Shown here: positions 42,560 to 51,360 of the stretch, in pieces | How positions within the stretch are numbered: position 1 is the first letter of the stretch | Layout: each line of letters opens with the position of its first letter | Source of the DNA: Dyadobacter sp. CY345 | Lineage (GTDB): Bacteria > Bacteroidota > Bacteroidia > Cytophagales > Spirosomataceae | Reading direction: 5' to 3' | Length of the DNA stretch: 64,000 nucleotides | Assembly: GCF_021502725.1 (NCBI RefSeq) | Contig: NZ_JAKFFS010000005.1 | Coordinates: forward strand, 186,001-250,000 | Notes under the pieces: generated by a model | Database searches by the model: none | What the model saw: the letters and a program-made list of their open reading frames with translations, nothing else | What the model was told of the DNA's origin: nothing | Made by a program: the position numbers and the translations under genes

Positions 42560-43774
42560 ATGAAACCTCTACACAAAAAATTAAAGCTTTCTTTTTCCTG
42601 CCTTTTGCTTCTCGCCATTTGTGTTACAGGCTGTTTTAAAGATCACAACCTGCCTCCGGATCCGGAATTAAAATATCTGACCCGCTCTGAAAATATCGCA
42701 AATGTGTCCGCTGCCGAAGTGAAACTAAGAGCAAGCGCACTGGCTTTATTTGTAAAAAACAGTGTGAAAGTTTACAAATTGACCTACACCACCAAAACGC
42801 TGGATGGAAAACCGATCCAGGCATCCGGTATCGTCCTTTACTCTGAGAATTTTACAGATAGTCTTTCTGTTTTGAGTTTTCAACATGGCACAATTACGAC
42901 GCAGGACGAAGCACCTTCAAACTATAAACCGGTTGGAAATGCAGAAGCGTTTGTGGCCGCAACAGCCGCAGCGTCACTGGCGAAAGGATATTTTATCGTT
43001 ATGCCAGACTATCTTGGCTTTGGTGAAAGCAAAACCATCCAGCATCCTTATCAGCACAAAGCTTCACTAGCATGGGCAAGTCTGGATATGCTTCGCGCTG
43101 CTAATGAATTTGCAGGACAATATAGTTTAAAATTAAAGAAAAAAATTCAGCTGGCTGGGTATTCGGAAGGCGGTTATGCCACGATGGCCTTACACCAGGA
43201 AATTGAAACGAATGCTTCATCTGAATTTCCTGTGCTTAAAAGTTATCCTGCTGCCGGTCCTCATGATATGGTCAGCACGGCGAAATGGGTTGTAAGCCAG
43301 ACCACTGATATGCCTGCTGCTGCGGCCAGTTATTATCTTTGGGTGCTTCTGACCTATAATCAAATCTACGGAATCAATGCACCACTGACGGATATGATCA
43401 CACCAGTGAACGCAGCGAAGGTTGCTGCGGCAGTTGCGGCAGGAAACCCGCTGGCAGCCGAAATTGACTTGAACCCATCAAAACTATACACAGCAGATTT
43501 CATTTCAGGAATTAAAAATTCAACTAATACGAAGTTCATTGCAGCCCTGAAAGCAAATGATGTATACGACTGGAAACCCAGAGCACCAGTCCAGTTATTT
43601 CATTCAGAAGGTGACGACTTTGTTCCATTTTTGAACGCGACGATAGCGGAGAAGAAACTGCAAGAAAATGGAGCATCGGCAACTTTGATCCGCATTCAGC
43701 CTTCCACCGCGACACACCGGGAAGCTGCTCAGATTTATTTAACCACAATGATCGGGATCCTTTTGACGCCTTAA
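42560..43774 (+). CDS. Secreted lipase-like alpha/beta hydrolase (lipoprotein)
   Basis: 404 residues from ATG 42560. Lipoprotein signal (MKPLHKKLKLSFSCLLLLAI then CVTGC lipobox). The hydrolase core has the nucleophile elbow GYSEGG (QLAGYSEGGYATMALH), an oxyanion region FQHGTITTQDE, the acid in SEGDDFVPF and the catalytic His probably in STATHREAAQ. The overall layout resembles secretory (LIP-type) lipases. It acts at the cell surface on esters. No neighbouring gene indicates a substrate. Confidence 0.85.
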   Translation: MKPLHKKLKLSFSCLLLLAICVTGCFKDHNLPPDPELKYLTRSENIANVSAAEVKLRASALALFVKNSVKVYKLTYTTKTLDGKPIQASGIVLYSENFTDSLSVLSFQHGTITTQDEAPSNYKPVGNAEAFVAATAAASLAKGYFIVMPDYLGFGESKTIQHPYQHKASLAWASLDMLRAANEFAGQYSLKLKKKIQLAGYSEGGYATMALHQEIETNASSEFPVLKSYPAAGPHDMVSTAKWVVSQTTDMPAAAASYYLWVLLTYNQIYGINAPLTDMITPVNAAKVAAAVAAGNPLAAEIDLNPSKLYTADFISGIKNSTNTKFIAALKANDVYDWKPRAPVQLFHSEGDDFVPFLNATIAEKKLQENGASATLIRIQPSTATHREAAQIYLTTMIGILLTP

Positions 43775-43796
43775 CGATTGATAATACATTTATAAA

Positions 43797-43833
43797 AAAC
43801 GAAATCCGTCGGAGCAGCCGACGGATTTCGTTT
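43797..43833. terminator. Bidirectional terminator after the lipase-like gene
   Basis: 16-bp stem (43797-43812 with 43818-43833), 5-nt loop, A and T runs at the flanks. It ends 17 bp before the stop of the convergent oxidoreductase gene. Confidence 0.9.
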
Positions 43834-43849
43834 AAATAATTCTTAAATT

Positions 43850-45202
43850 TCAAGCAAGTTCTGGTTCCGGCCCACGATAGTCAACAGGCTTTTTCAGGTT
43901 TGTTATTTTGACAGGTTTCCCCTCTTTTGCAGACTGGTAAATCGCTTCCATGATGATGTGATCCTGCAACCCTTCCTCTCCGGGTGTAAATGGTTTTTTG
44001 TTGTTAATAACACAGTCTGAAAAATAATCCATCTCGGTCATAAACTGGTTGACCTCTGCAATACCAATATTTTGATGCAATTCCAGTTTTCCATCTGCTT
44101 TTGCAGTGCTCAAATCCTGTCCTTTATAAGCGTAGGCCTTATCCAAATTCAGCCATCCCTTTTCACAGAGCACGCGATAACGACGACTTTCGTGTACATT
44201 ATAATGCGTAGAACAGCTTGCAAAAACGCCGCCGGGAAATTTCATTTGCCAGGACACCATTTCTTCCACTTCTGTAAATAACGGATTTCCCGGGGTGCTA
44301 TACTGGTATGCAAAAACCTCAGTTGGCTCCTCACCCAAAATAAAACGTGTTGTGTTCAGGCAATATAATCCTATATCAGGCAATGCGCCGCCGCCCGCCA
44401 ATTTTTTCTTATGCCGCCAGTGATCAGGATTGGCACTGCTCTGACAATTTGATGCCTCAACCATTTTTGTGTTACCAAATTCCTTTTTTTGCAAAAGCTC
44501 ACGCAATTTCCGATTATGCGGTTGGTATTGAATACGATAAGCCACCATTAATTTAACTTTCGCATCGGCACAGGCGTCAATCATTTCCTGACACTCTTTA
44601 CTGGAATTGGCCATTGGCTTTTCACACAAAATGTGCTTTCCTGCCTTCGCTCCTCTTATCGTGAACTCTTTGTGCATACTGTTTGGTAAAACAATATAAA
44701 TCACTTCAACCTCAGGATTATTTTTAAGTTGATCGTAGGTTTGATAACTGTAACAGCTATCCGGTTTGATGGCATATTGACCCGCAACTTTTTTCATTTT
44801 TTCAGGATTGCCACTCACCAGCGCTACTAACTTAGATTTTTTACACATATTCAGCGCCGGAATAATCTCCTCCAGAGACAGGTGTCCTAATCCTACAACG
44901 GCATACCCTACCCTTTTGTCCGGCGGCAAGGGCATTGGAACTGGCGCTGACGCCTGATCATATTCCGATTTCCATTTGTCCAAAACAATCTGCTCATCAG
45001 GTTTTGACAGCTGGCGTGTTTGTTTTCCCGGCTCATTTTTTTGCGCAGAAACCGGAGAAATTCCGCCCGAAATTACAGCGCTTCCAATTGCTCCGGCAGC
45101 GACATATTTCCCGGTCATCGATAAAAAACCTTTTCTCGTTATCGGTGTTTCAGTATTATTTTCGAATTCTGTTGATGAATGTAAGTCTTTTCCCTCTTTC
45201 AT
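43850..45202 (-). CDS. Gfo/Idh/MocA-family oxidoreductase, exported
   Basis: 450 residues. N-terminal Tat-like region (TRKGFLSMTGKYVAAGAIGS; RK, not the canonical RR). Rossmann start GYAVVGLGHLSLEEIIPALN, NAD-binding loop, and the family EKP motif (CEKPMANSSKECQEM). Relatives in Bacteroidota are periplasmic enzymes acting on glycans or glycosides, some cleaving sugar-aglycone bonds through oxidation. The mature C-terminal dimerisation domain (about 215-400) is present. Substrate unknown. Confidence 0.9.
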   Translation of the reverse strand: MKEGKDLHSSTEFENNTETPITRKGFLSMTGKYVAAGAIGSAVISGGISPVSAQKNEPGKQTRQLSKPDEQIVLDKWKSEYDQASAPVPMPLPPDKRVGYAVVGLGHLSLEEIIPALNMCKKSKLVALVSGNPEKMKKVAGQYAIKPDSCYSYQTYDQLKNNPEVEVIYIVLPNSMHKEFTIRGAKAGKHILCEKPMANSSKECQEMIDACADAKVKLMVAYRIQYQPHNRKLRELLQKKEFGNTKMVEASNCQSSANPDHWRHKKKLAGGGALPDIGLYCLNTTRFILGEEPTEVFAYQYSTPGNPLFTEVEEMVSWQMKFPGGVFASCSTHYNVHESRRYRVLCEKGWLNLDKAYAYKGQDLSTAKADGKLELHQNIGIAEVNQFMTEMDYFSDCVINNKKPFTPGEEGLQDHIIMEAIYQSAKEGKPVKITNLKKPVDYRGPEPELA

Positions 45203-45394
45203 AATCTGGTTTTTGATTTATGACAAGGCGGTGGCAATTATCATACCCCAGCATTATTCCCAAGGCAAAGCATCAACACGTCTGTAAACTCTCTGCTATG
45301 CGCGTCAAAGTTTGCACAAGAGGCATTAAGAACGGGAACGAGTTAACTGATTTTGTGTGTATTATACATAATCATTGGAGTGGAATCCCCACTT

Positions 45395-46492
45395 TTAAAG
45401 CATTTCGATAAACATCCCTTCGCCCATTATCTCGGTCAGCAACTCCAAAGCGTAATCTGAAAAATGCAGTAAGTTTAATAACCCAAGGCGCATTTTGTTC
45501 GGCAAGAAACCATAATATTTTTTGAAAGCGGCCGTGAAATGCGTGGCATGTTTGTAACCCATCCTTTGTGCTACATCAGATATTTTACACCCTTCTGCAA
45601 CAAGTTCCTGCTTGGACTTTTCCATTCTGAAATCGTGGAGGTATCCAAAGACAGTAGTTCCAAAAACTTCTTTAAAGTACTTCTTCAGACTGTATTCGTT
45701 GGTTCCTACCCGGTGTGCCAGATCTTTTATTGAAAGTGGCGCTTCAAGATTTTCAACGAGAATTTCCTTGGCCAGATGCATTTTGAGGACATCTTCATCT
45801 TTTAACCCAGAAGTAATATCCGGCAGGGGCAGCTGTTCATATTGTTCAAATTGCAAAGCAAGCAGCTCAATCACCTTCGCTTTAACAAACAGAATTTTAT
45901 GGTAACCTATATACTGGCAATGTAATATTTCAAATAATGTGGAAATCATACGCGAGGTAACCGGAAGATTTCTTGAACTCAAAAAAGCCGGCATAACTTC
46001 TCTGATCCCCTCCTGAAAATGTTTGTAAAGTGCATGATTTTCGGGAAGGTTATGGAAGAAAAACTCGGGAGAAATATTAATTGAAAAAGTTTCACTTTCC
46101 AGGTTAGGCTGCCACTGAATTGTCATTTTCCGTTGCGGCAGAAGTAATAGATTATGCTGATACGGCTTAAAGCGGACGAAAGGTTTCGTGAAAGATTCGG
46201 AAAGATAAGTTGTGACATTTTGCAAACAAAAATTCATCTGGATGTGTGAACCCGAGGTGTCGATAAGGAGTGGTTTCCTGGAAGTTACCTGAAACTTTCC
46301 ATACCAAAAATGGACACCTTGAAGTAGAATTTCCTTACCCGTTCCGCGAATATAATCATTGTCAAATTCAAGATTATTTTCTATTATTTCATCTCTTTGC
46401 ATTAAAGTAAAATCAGGATACTCCCAGCTCTGAACAGACTCCTGTTTCGGCTCGGCCGTTTCCCTGAACGCTTCATTTTTATTCGTAATCAT
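45395..46492 (-). CDS. AraC-family transcriptional regulator
   Basis: 365 residues from ATG 46492 (MITNKNEAFRETAEPKQES); an upstream in-frame start would add 25 hydrophobic residues. The C-terminal AraC double HTH (about 255-345) is clear: LSIKDLAHRVGTNEYSLKKY, FKEVFGTTVFGYLHDFRMEK, KISDVAQRMGYKHATHFTAA. The N-terminal 240 residues are a sensor region without a recognised name. Target genes are unknown; the neighbouring RluA-like gene is on the same strand upstream. Confidence 0.9.
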   Translation of the reverse strand: MITNKNEAFRETAEPKQESVQSWEYPDFTLMQRDEIIENNLEFDNDYIRGTGKEILLQGVHFWYGKFQVTSRKPLLIDTSGSHIQMNFCLQNVTTYLSESFTKPFVRFKPYQHNLLLLPQRKMTIQWQPNLESETFSINISPEFFFHNLPENHALYKHFQEGIREVMPAFLSSRNLPVTSRMISTLFEILHCQYIGYHKILFVKAKVIELLALQFEQYEQLPLPDITSGLKDEDVLKMHLAKEILVENLEAPLSIKDLAHRVGTNEYSLKKYFKEVFGTTVFGYLHDFRMEKSKQELVAEGCKISDVAQRMGYKHATHFTAAFKKYYGFLPNKMRLGLLNLLHFSDYALELLTEIMGEGMFIEML

Positions 46493-46642
46493 TTGACTCT
46501 CCACCACTGTTCGAGTTATCGCCACAGAATCCAAATGGACGCTAATTAGACTAACTATAAACAACATTACGAAAAATATCCGATTATGCCATAGGAACGC
46601 TATTTCGTCAGGGAGCAGAATTTAAGGTTTTGTCATTATAGT

Positions 46643-47497
46643 TCAATCTGAGCCATCAGTTTTCCTGAGGAAGCCGAATGGAAATAAGTTCGGCAGATTT
46701 GCCTGTCTTTCCTCTAATTCTATCCCTGAAAGCATGTGACCCAGGATCGGTTCGCATTTTTCACGACAGGCAGGATAAAATTTTCCATGTTGCCAGTGTG
46801 CAGATTTGGGCGACTTACCCCACCAGAACTCAGCCATGGCAAGTGGCGTCATTTTGTTCTGAAAAGCATATTGCAATAATTTCGGAGCAGCACATTCTCC
46901 CGCTCCCGCAGGTGGATTTTTGTATGAAGCATTTTCAAAAATTTTCCGAAGGCTTAATGTTTCGCCATTTCGGTTCAGGAAATTATATTGGTCAAAAATC
47001 TGGTTCTGTAATGATACTGAGTGAGATCTGCGATGAACTTTCAAATCGTATATTTCCTTGACAAATTTAGAAGATGAGAGCAGTTCCAGCTTTTTTATTT
47101 CTACATTAATCTGAGAGAGTTCCAACATACCAATGTTCAAAAAGCCGCCTTCTGCTACACCATCAAAAATAGGCGGCACAAATCCTTCCAGATTGTTTCG
47201 ACCCGCAATTTTCCCCGAAAAAGCTGATAAATATCCAATTTCACCATTTTCATCTTTGACCACTAATACGCCAAACATCTTTCCGATAATGGCCTCATCA
47301 CTATTGGAAAGGCCGAAGTTATGTTCCCAATCCTGTTGCGTATTCAAATAAGACTGTAATTGTTCGACTGCTAGCAGACTTAGCGGATGGGGTTCGTAAG
47401 AAAAAGGAAAAGTGAAGCGCTCCGGAATTGGATACCCTCCTATCGATTTTCCGAAAGATGAAAAAATTTGATCAGTAAATTTGGAAGTATGTGTCAA
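46643..47497 (-). CDS. RluA-type pseudouridine synthase N-terminal domain, catalytic half absent
   Basis: 284 residues (MTHTSKFTDQIFSSFGKSIG). The sequence matches the N-terminal accessory region found in long (about 550 residue) RluA-type synthases: FSYEPHPLSLLAVEQLQSYL, GKMFGVLVVKDENGEIGYLS, PPAGAGECAAPKLLQYAFQN, and GKFYPACREKCEPILGHMLS near the end. In those proteins a pseudouridine synthase domain follows; here a TGA ends the gene soon after (GFLRKTDGSD), and the next 75 bp on that strand hold no continuation. Either a split, stand-alone domain or a truncated gene. Conserved Cys in CREKC may bind metal. Confidence 0.7.
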   Translation of the reverse strand: MTHTSKFTDQIFSSFGKSIGGYPIPERFTFPFSYEPHPLSLLAVEQLQSYLNTQQDWEHNFGLSNSDEAIIGKMFGVLVVKDENGEIGYLSAFSGKIAGRNNLEGFVPPIFDGVAEGGFLNIGMLELSQINVEIKKLELLSSSKFVKEIYDLKVHRRSHSVSLQNQIFDQYNFLNRNGETLSLRKIFENASYKNPPAGAGECAAPKLLQYAFQNKMTPLAMAEFWWGKSPKSAHWQHGKFYPACREKCEPILGHMLSGIELEERQANLPNLFPFGFLRKTDGSD

Positions 47498-47719
47498 AAA
47501 AATATTGATGATATTTATAATGAGTGTTCGAATTACTCACTTAATTAAGTGAATGAAAGTACTTATGTTACAGATTAAAATGACAACAAAATTCAGTTCA
47601 CATGATATGACCAAATAAATGTAAAACAAACACTTAACCCTTCGTGGAACCAAAGCTACAATTCACAATGGGTATTGCAAAATGATTATAAATGAAAGCA
47701 AAATTTTTATTGACAAAGT

Positions 47720-47776
47720 ATAAAATAAATTATTTTCAGGTGCGAATACGATATAAAATAGATTATTTTCATATCG
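47720..47776. promoter_or_regulatory. Two related palindromes 33 bp apart, upstream of the candidate RNA
   Basis: ataaaataaattattttca (47720-47738) and ataaaatagattattttca (47753-47771) are 19-mers with one difference. Each centre is a palindrome (AAAATAA-A-TTATTTT, exact in the first). The second sits in a longer imperfect inverted repeat (47749-47776) that is followed by six T (47779-47784) and so could also act as a terminator. Spacing of three helical turns suggests cooperative binding. Confidence 0.55.
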
Positions 47777-47840
47777 AGTTTTTTCTAAGTTTAGAACGTA
47801 AATTTTTGAATTCAGACAATCTTCTTTCAGTTCTTTGCTT

Positions 47841-47848
47841 TACCTTTG
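47841..47848 (+). promoter_or_regulatory. -7 box of the candidate RNA gene
   Basis: TACCTTTG, exact match to TAnnTTTG. No clear TTTG at -33. The start predicted from it falls at about 47852-47856, exactly where the closing helix of the RNA begins. Confidence 0.55.
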
Positions 47849-47851
47849 CAT

Positions 47852-48079
47852 AGTAATCTCTTTCATTCTTTTATAGGAGCCATTTCAAATGGATCGTAGA
47901 GGTCTCTCTGCCACAAGTATTTTCAACTTGCTGTTTTCCATGAATTAAAAGAATGAGCGCAATGCAAATAGCGGGTTTCCCTGCATAGATTGGTCATTGA
48001 CCACAAGATTGTGATCGCCCCCAAAAGCGCCAACATCTTGTTGCAGATTACTTAGCGGTCAATTATGACCGCTTTTTTT
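47852..48079 (+). ncRNA. Candidate stand-alone structured non-coding RNA (about 228 nt)
   Basis: No ORF fits this stretch. Read as RNA: a closing helix agtaatct (47852-47859) with agattact (48045-48052); an 11-bp long-range helix 47863-47873 with 47946-47956 enclosing two small hairpins (47880-47892, 47914-47930); a second arm with 47962-47966/47982-47986 plus ggg/ccc; a hairpin 47991-48003; a helix caagat (48004-48009)/atcttg (48035-48040); then an intrinsic terminator (48054-48061 with 48066-48073, T run to 48079). A TAnnTTTG box precedes the 5' helix. No gene follows on the + strand. The class is unknown; a 6S-like RNA is the first alternative by size, but the multi-branch layout is not the usual long rod. 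Confidence 0.65.
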
Positions 48080-48128
48080 GTATCCCGAATTACCTTTTCG
48101 TTGTTTGAAATTGACGATAGTAATTATG

Positions 48129-48353
48129 TCAAGACAGATCAAAATTATCCTGATTTACTTCGACAGCCTTACTCGTTTTTTTGCCTGCCCGCTCACCAGG
48201 CACAAAATCATCTTCGATCCACCTGATAAAGTTTTGCGTGTGCGTAATGTACATGTTGGCAGTTAACGGTTTCAGATTAGACGATTCAATTTCATTGATG
48301 TATAGACTCATGAGTCTGTTAATTTCCTCCGCTAATTCCAGGTTTGTCTTCAT
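48129..48353 (-). CDS. Small protein with SAM-like (integrase core-binding-type) helix pattern
   Basis: 74 residues (MKTNLELAEEINRLMSLYIN). The stretch SNLKPLTANMYITHTQNFIR WIEDDF resembles the N-terminal SAM-like helical domain of tyrosine recombinases, but catalytic residues are absent. Predicted cytoplasmic, all helical, with a basic KKTSKA tail. It converges on the candidate RNA gene (50 bp between RNA end and this stop). Function unknown; not enough to call a recombinase remnant. Confidence 0.55.
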   Translation of the reverse strand: MKTNLELAEEINRLMSLYINEIESSNLKPLTANMYITHTQNFIRWIEDDFVPGERAGKKTSKAVEVNQDNFDLS

Positions 48354-49230
48354 GATTTTCCGTTGGGTTTTTCAATGTTGAGTGTAATAATGACTTACAT
48401 TTAATGGTTCAAAAAAGCTGCATACTTGCTATACGTAAATGATATACCGATAACTCAAACGAGGCCCGGCTGAACAAATCAAAAACTGCCGGGCCAGGTG
48501 TAGAGGGTAGGTTAGTTGATAAAATTCAAAAGTACTCTTTGGTTAATTTTTATAATTAATCGATGTCCCTTGGGCTACATTAAATGTTTACAAATATAGA
48601 CAGAGCCAATTTCATTTGTTTTCAAATTATACTGTTGGTAGTACTGGGACGCCGATTTGAGGGTTTGAGTTAACGGTTGGGGTTTTCAACGAATTCAAAT
48701 GTTAAGTATTTGTATATTTTTACAAATTGCTGTACGTTCTAAAACTACCTGTTTTGTATATTCATTATATAGGATCACCAGAGAAATTTATCTTCAAATA
48801 AACATTTTTTGATATATCACCGGCAGTATACAGTTGTTAGGTTTTAGGGTTTGGTTAGTAACCTTTACTTTACAGTTGGTGAAGTAGCACAAATGCCAGG
48901 AGATCGAATGAATCATATGGCACGAAAAAATAATTTTCGAATTTCTATTTAAACGTATAATCGGTTATTTTTACCAGAATGACGGTAAATAATCAAACCA
49001 CTTTCTTGGATTCGCTCCATTGATTATAACGGCATAGAACAGGTAATGGCATACCGGGATGGGAGTAAACTAATCCCTACTTATAGTCCATAGGTTACTT
49101 GTCTCAAATTGCCCGACAAACACGCACAGCTCGTTAATCAGGAACAATTTTAGTATCAGATTTACAGTGAAAATGATGAATATTATAAGTCATCAGGACC
49201 CTTTGTGAACCTGACATTTAACCCAACTTT
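48354..49230. other. 877-bp gene-free region
   Basis: No ORF of interest on either strand. It contains one GC-only inverted repeat (48463-48470 with 48488-48495) and otherwise AT-rich sequence with several T/G-rich runs around 48660-48860. It leads to the LytTR regulator gene and must hold that promoter. Confidence 0.5.
48463..48495. other. All-GC 8-bp inverted repeat
   Basis: ggcccggc/gccgggcc with a 17-nt AC-rich loop, conspicuous in AT-rich surroundings. No T run, so not a terminator; may be an RNA hairpin in the leader of the small minus-strand gene or a protein site. Confidence 0.4.
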
Positions 49231-49983
49231 ATGATCTCCACAATTATTATTGATGATGAATTACATTGTATCCAAACCCTCCTTAAAAACATTGAACTAC
49301 ACTGCCCGCAGGTTAAAGTGATAACTACTTGTCAGTCAGGAAAGGAAGGTATTGATGCAATAAAAAAACATAATCCGGACCTGGTATTTCTCGACGTTGA
49401 GATGCCTGAGATGAATGGATTTGAAATGCTGGACAAAATGTCTGCGCCTCGTGATTTCCAACTTATTTTCACAACGACATATGATCAATTTGTACTTCGG
49501 GCTATGCGGGCCAGCGCAATTGATTATTTAATGAAACCCATTGACGGTCCAGAGTTGGCGCAGGCTATTGAACGTGTGGAAAAGCAGCTGCGTAACAATA
49601 ATGCTGAGAATCATAGAATCGTAAATTTAATTTCTAATAGTGATCTTGATGAAGACGATCAGCGAATTGCTCTGCCGGACCGACATGGCTATATTTTTGT
49701 CAGTCCAGCCGAAATCTGTTACTGTAAGGCCGAAGGTGCATACACGCATGTATATCTCACCAACGAACGAAAAATCTTAATTTCGAAAGCACTGGGCGAA
49801 ACAGAAATTATGCTACCGCCAAGGACTTTCGAAAGGATTCACCATTCCAGCATTGTGAACCTGGCACATATCCGACAACTAAAAAAAGGTGATGGACTTT
49901 TTATCATCATGTCCAACGGAGACAGTCTTAGTGTTGCACGTTCTAAAAAAGACCATTTACTTAGCAGACTTGGGGTGAAATAA
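49231..49983 (+). CDS. LytTR-family response regulator
   Basis: 250 residues. Receiver domain (about 1-120) with D8/D9, phospho-acceptor D55 (LVFLDVEMPEMNGF) and the conserved Lys in DYLMKPID. C-terminal LytTR DNA-binding domain (about 150-248): RHGYIFVSPAEICYCKAEGA, TFERIHHSSIVNLAHIRQLK, NGDSLSVARSKKDHLLSRLG. In Bacteroidota it normally pairs with a LytS-like (5TM or TPR) kinase; none is adjacent, so it is an orphan here. Confidence 0.92.
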   Translation: MISTIIIDDELHCIQTLLKNIELHCPQVKVITTCQSGKEGIDAIKKHNPDLVFLDVEMPEMNGFEMLDKMSAPRDFQLIFTTTYDQFVLRAMRASAIDYLMKPIDGPELAQAIERVEKQLRNNNAENHRIVNLISNSDLDEDDQRIALPDRHGYIFVSPAEICYCKAEGAYTHVYLTNERKILISKALGETEIMLPPRTFERIHHSSIVNLAHIRQLKKGDGLFIIMSNGDSLSVARSKKDHLLSRLGVK

Positions 49984-50153
49984 TTCTCATATTGATTTTA
50001 AAAAAAGACCCAAATTTTAAAAGCAGAAGTCTCGCCTTTCATAACCATTGGATTAGGATTAAATAGTCCGGTTTTACGGATTATGGGTGACACTTCTGTA
50101 CTTTTTCGAAATAATTTGATTATTGATAAAAGTCCGAAAATCGAAGAAGTTTT

Positions 50154-51032
50154 CTAAGCTTCAAGAATCATCCGATCAAAAACTTTACGTTGTTCCATCA
50201 TCGATTTGACCTTATCGTCAGGGTTGGTATGGCATTCTAAAAGCACCCAGCCTGTGTAATTCATTTTTCCCAGATTTGACAGAAGTTCTTTGTAAGGGTA
50301 ATCTGTTCTGTCCAGTTCGCGGACATGGATCGTGTCGCCAAAATATTGTTTTACCAGATCAAAATTTGATTGAAATCCTTTTCCATTCAAATCCTGCGGG
50401 TTACAATTCCAACAGATTCTGGCGTTTTTATGATTTGCATATTCCATAATCTTTTTGATATTAGGAAGTTCCTGCGTTTCCTCGCCATGCACTTCCAGGC
50501 GCAGCTGCTGGCCAAAATCAGCTGCATAACCGGCAAGTTCATGCAATGACGTACCAATTTGTTCAAGGGTTTTCTCCACCGCGACTTCTTTATGCAATCC
50601 ATTTGGCTTGACTTTTACGCCTGTGCCGCCAACATCGGCGCTCAATCGTATAAATTCCTTCGTTTTTTCTATGGAAGATTTCAGCTTCGTCTGGTCAGGA
50701 TAGTCGTACTGTTGATTAGTCCCGAGACCGATAACCTTCACCGGACTATCAGAAAATTTTCTTTTCACCTCTGCCCTTTCCGTTGCGGAAAGCCCTGGCA
50801 TTACATTATGTGCATGTTCCACTCTAAGCTCGACGCCGTGAATATTGGTATCCGTGCAATTTTTGATAAGGGTCGGCAGATCCCAATCCTTCCCCCAGAG
50901 ATATGTTACAAAACCAAGCTTAAAGTTACCTTTGACTCTGAGCAAAGATTCTGCAAACAGACTGTCTGAAACAAGGCTCACGCCGGCCAGTACCGAAATG
51001 TTTTTCAAAAAAGTTTTTCTATCTAAAAGCAT
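50154..51032 (-). CDS. Exported sugar phosphate isomerase/epimerase-like TIM barrel
   Basis: 292 residues. N-terminal MLLDRKTFLKNISVLAGVSL resembles a Tat/Sec-like export signal without the RR pair. The rest is an AP_endonuc_2/xylose-isomerase-like barrel: GFVTYLWGKDWDLPTL, GVELRVEHAH, LRLEVHGEETQELPNIKKIM, NARICWNCNPQDLNG, IHVRELDRTDYPYKELL, GWVLLECHTNPDD. The Glu, His and Asp residues in these motifs occupy the usual metal-site positions. Substrate unknown; relatives act on sugars or inositols. Confidence 0.85.
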   Translation of the reverse strand: MLLDRKTFLKNISVLAGVSLVSDSLFAESLLRVKGNFKLGFVTYLWGKDWDLPTLIKNCTDTNIHGVELRVEHAHNVMPGLSATERAEVKRKFSDSPVKVIGLGTNQQYDYPDQTKLKSSIEKTKEFIRLSADVGGTGVKVKPNGLHKEVAVEKTLEQIGTSLHELAGYAADFGQQLRLEVHGEETQELPNIKKIMEYANHKNARICWNCNPQDLNGKGFQSNFDLVKQYFGDTIHVRELDRTDYPYKELLSNLGKMNYTGWVLLECHTNPDDKVKSMMEQRKVFDRMILEA

Positions 51033-51360
51033 TTTCTGGATCGATTAGTTGTCAGCTTATTGAAAAAGAAAGACGAGAAATCAGTTATATACTCCAATTT
51101 TTCTGGTTATTCCTCCTATCAATCTTGTTTTAACTTCTGCTTTTTTAAACGGAAAATGATAACAATACTTCGAGGTTGCAGTGTGTGATAAAAACACATT
51201 GTTGGGTTGTAACTACACAACAACTGAACACTTAAAGGACTTTCAGACTTTAAAATTTACTGGCATGAAATTCTAAATTGCTGGTCTATTGGCAAATCAG
51301 GCCGTTTTGTGACACTATTTCACAAATATTGAAAATCTAAAACCTAAAAGAAATCTAGCT
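51033..51360. other. Promoter-region gap before the PAS kinase
   Basis: 328 bp without a gene between divergently transcribed genes. Nothing beyond AT-rich sequence and weak inverted repeats was found. Confidence 0.4.

Noticed and set aside
47852..48079. tmRNA, RNase P or SRP RNA
   Set aside because: Lacks the diagnostic conserved segments of these RNAs by eye; a model search is still needed.
48129..48353. Tyrosine recombinase remnant marking a mobile island
   Set aside because: Only a short helical similarity; no catalytic residues, no attachment repeats and no other mobile gene nearby.
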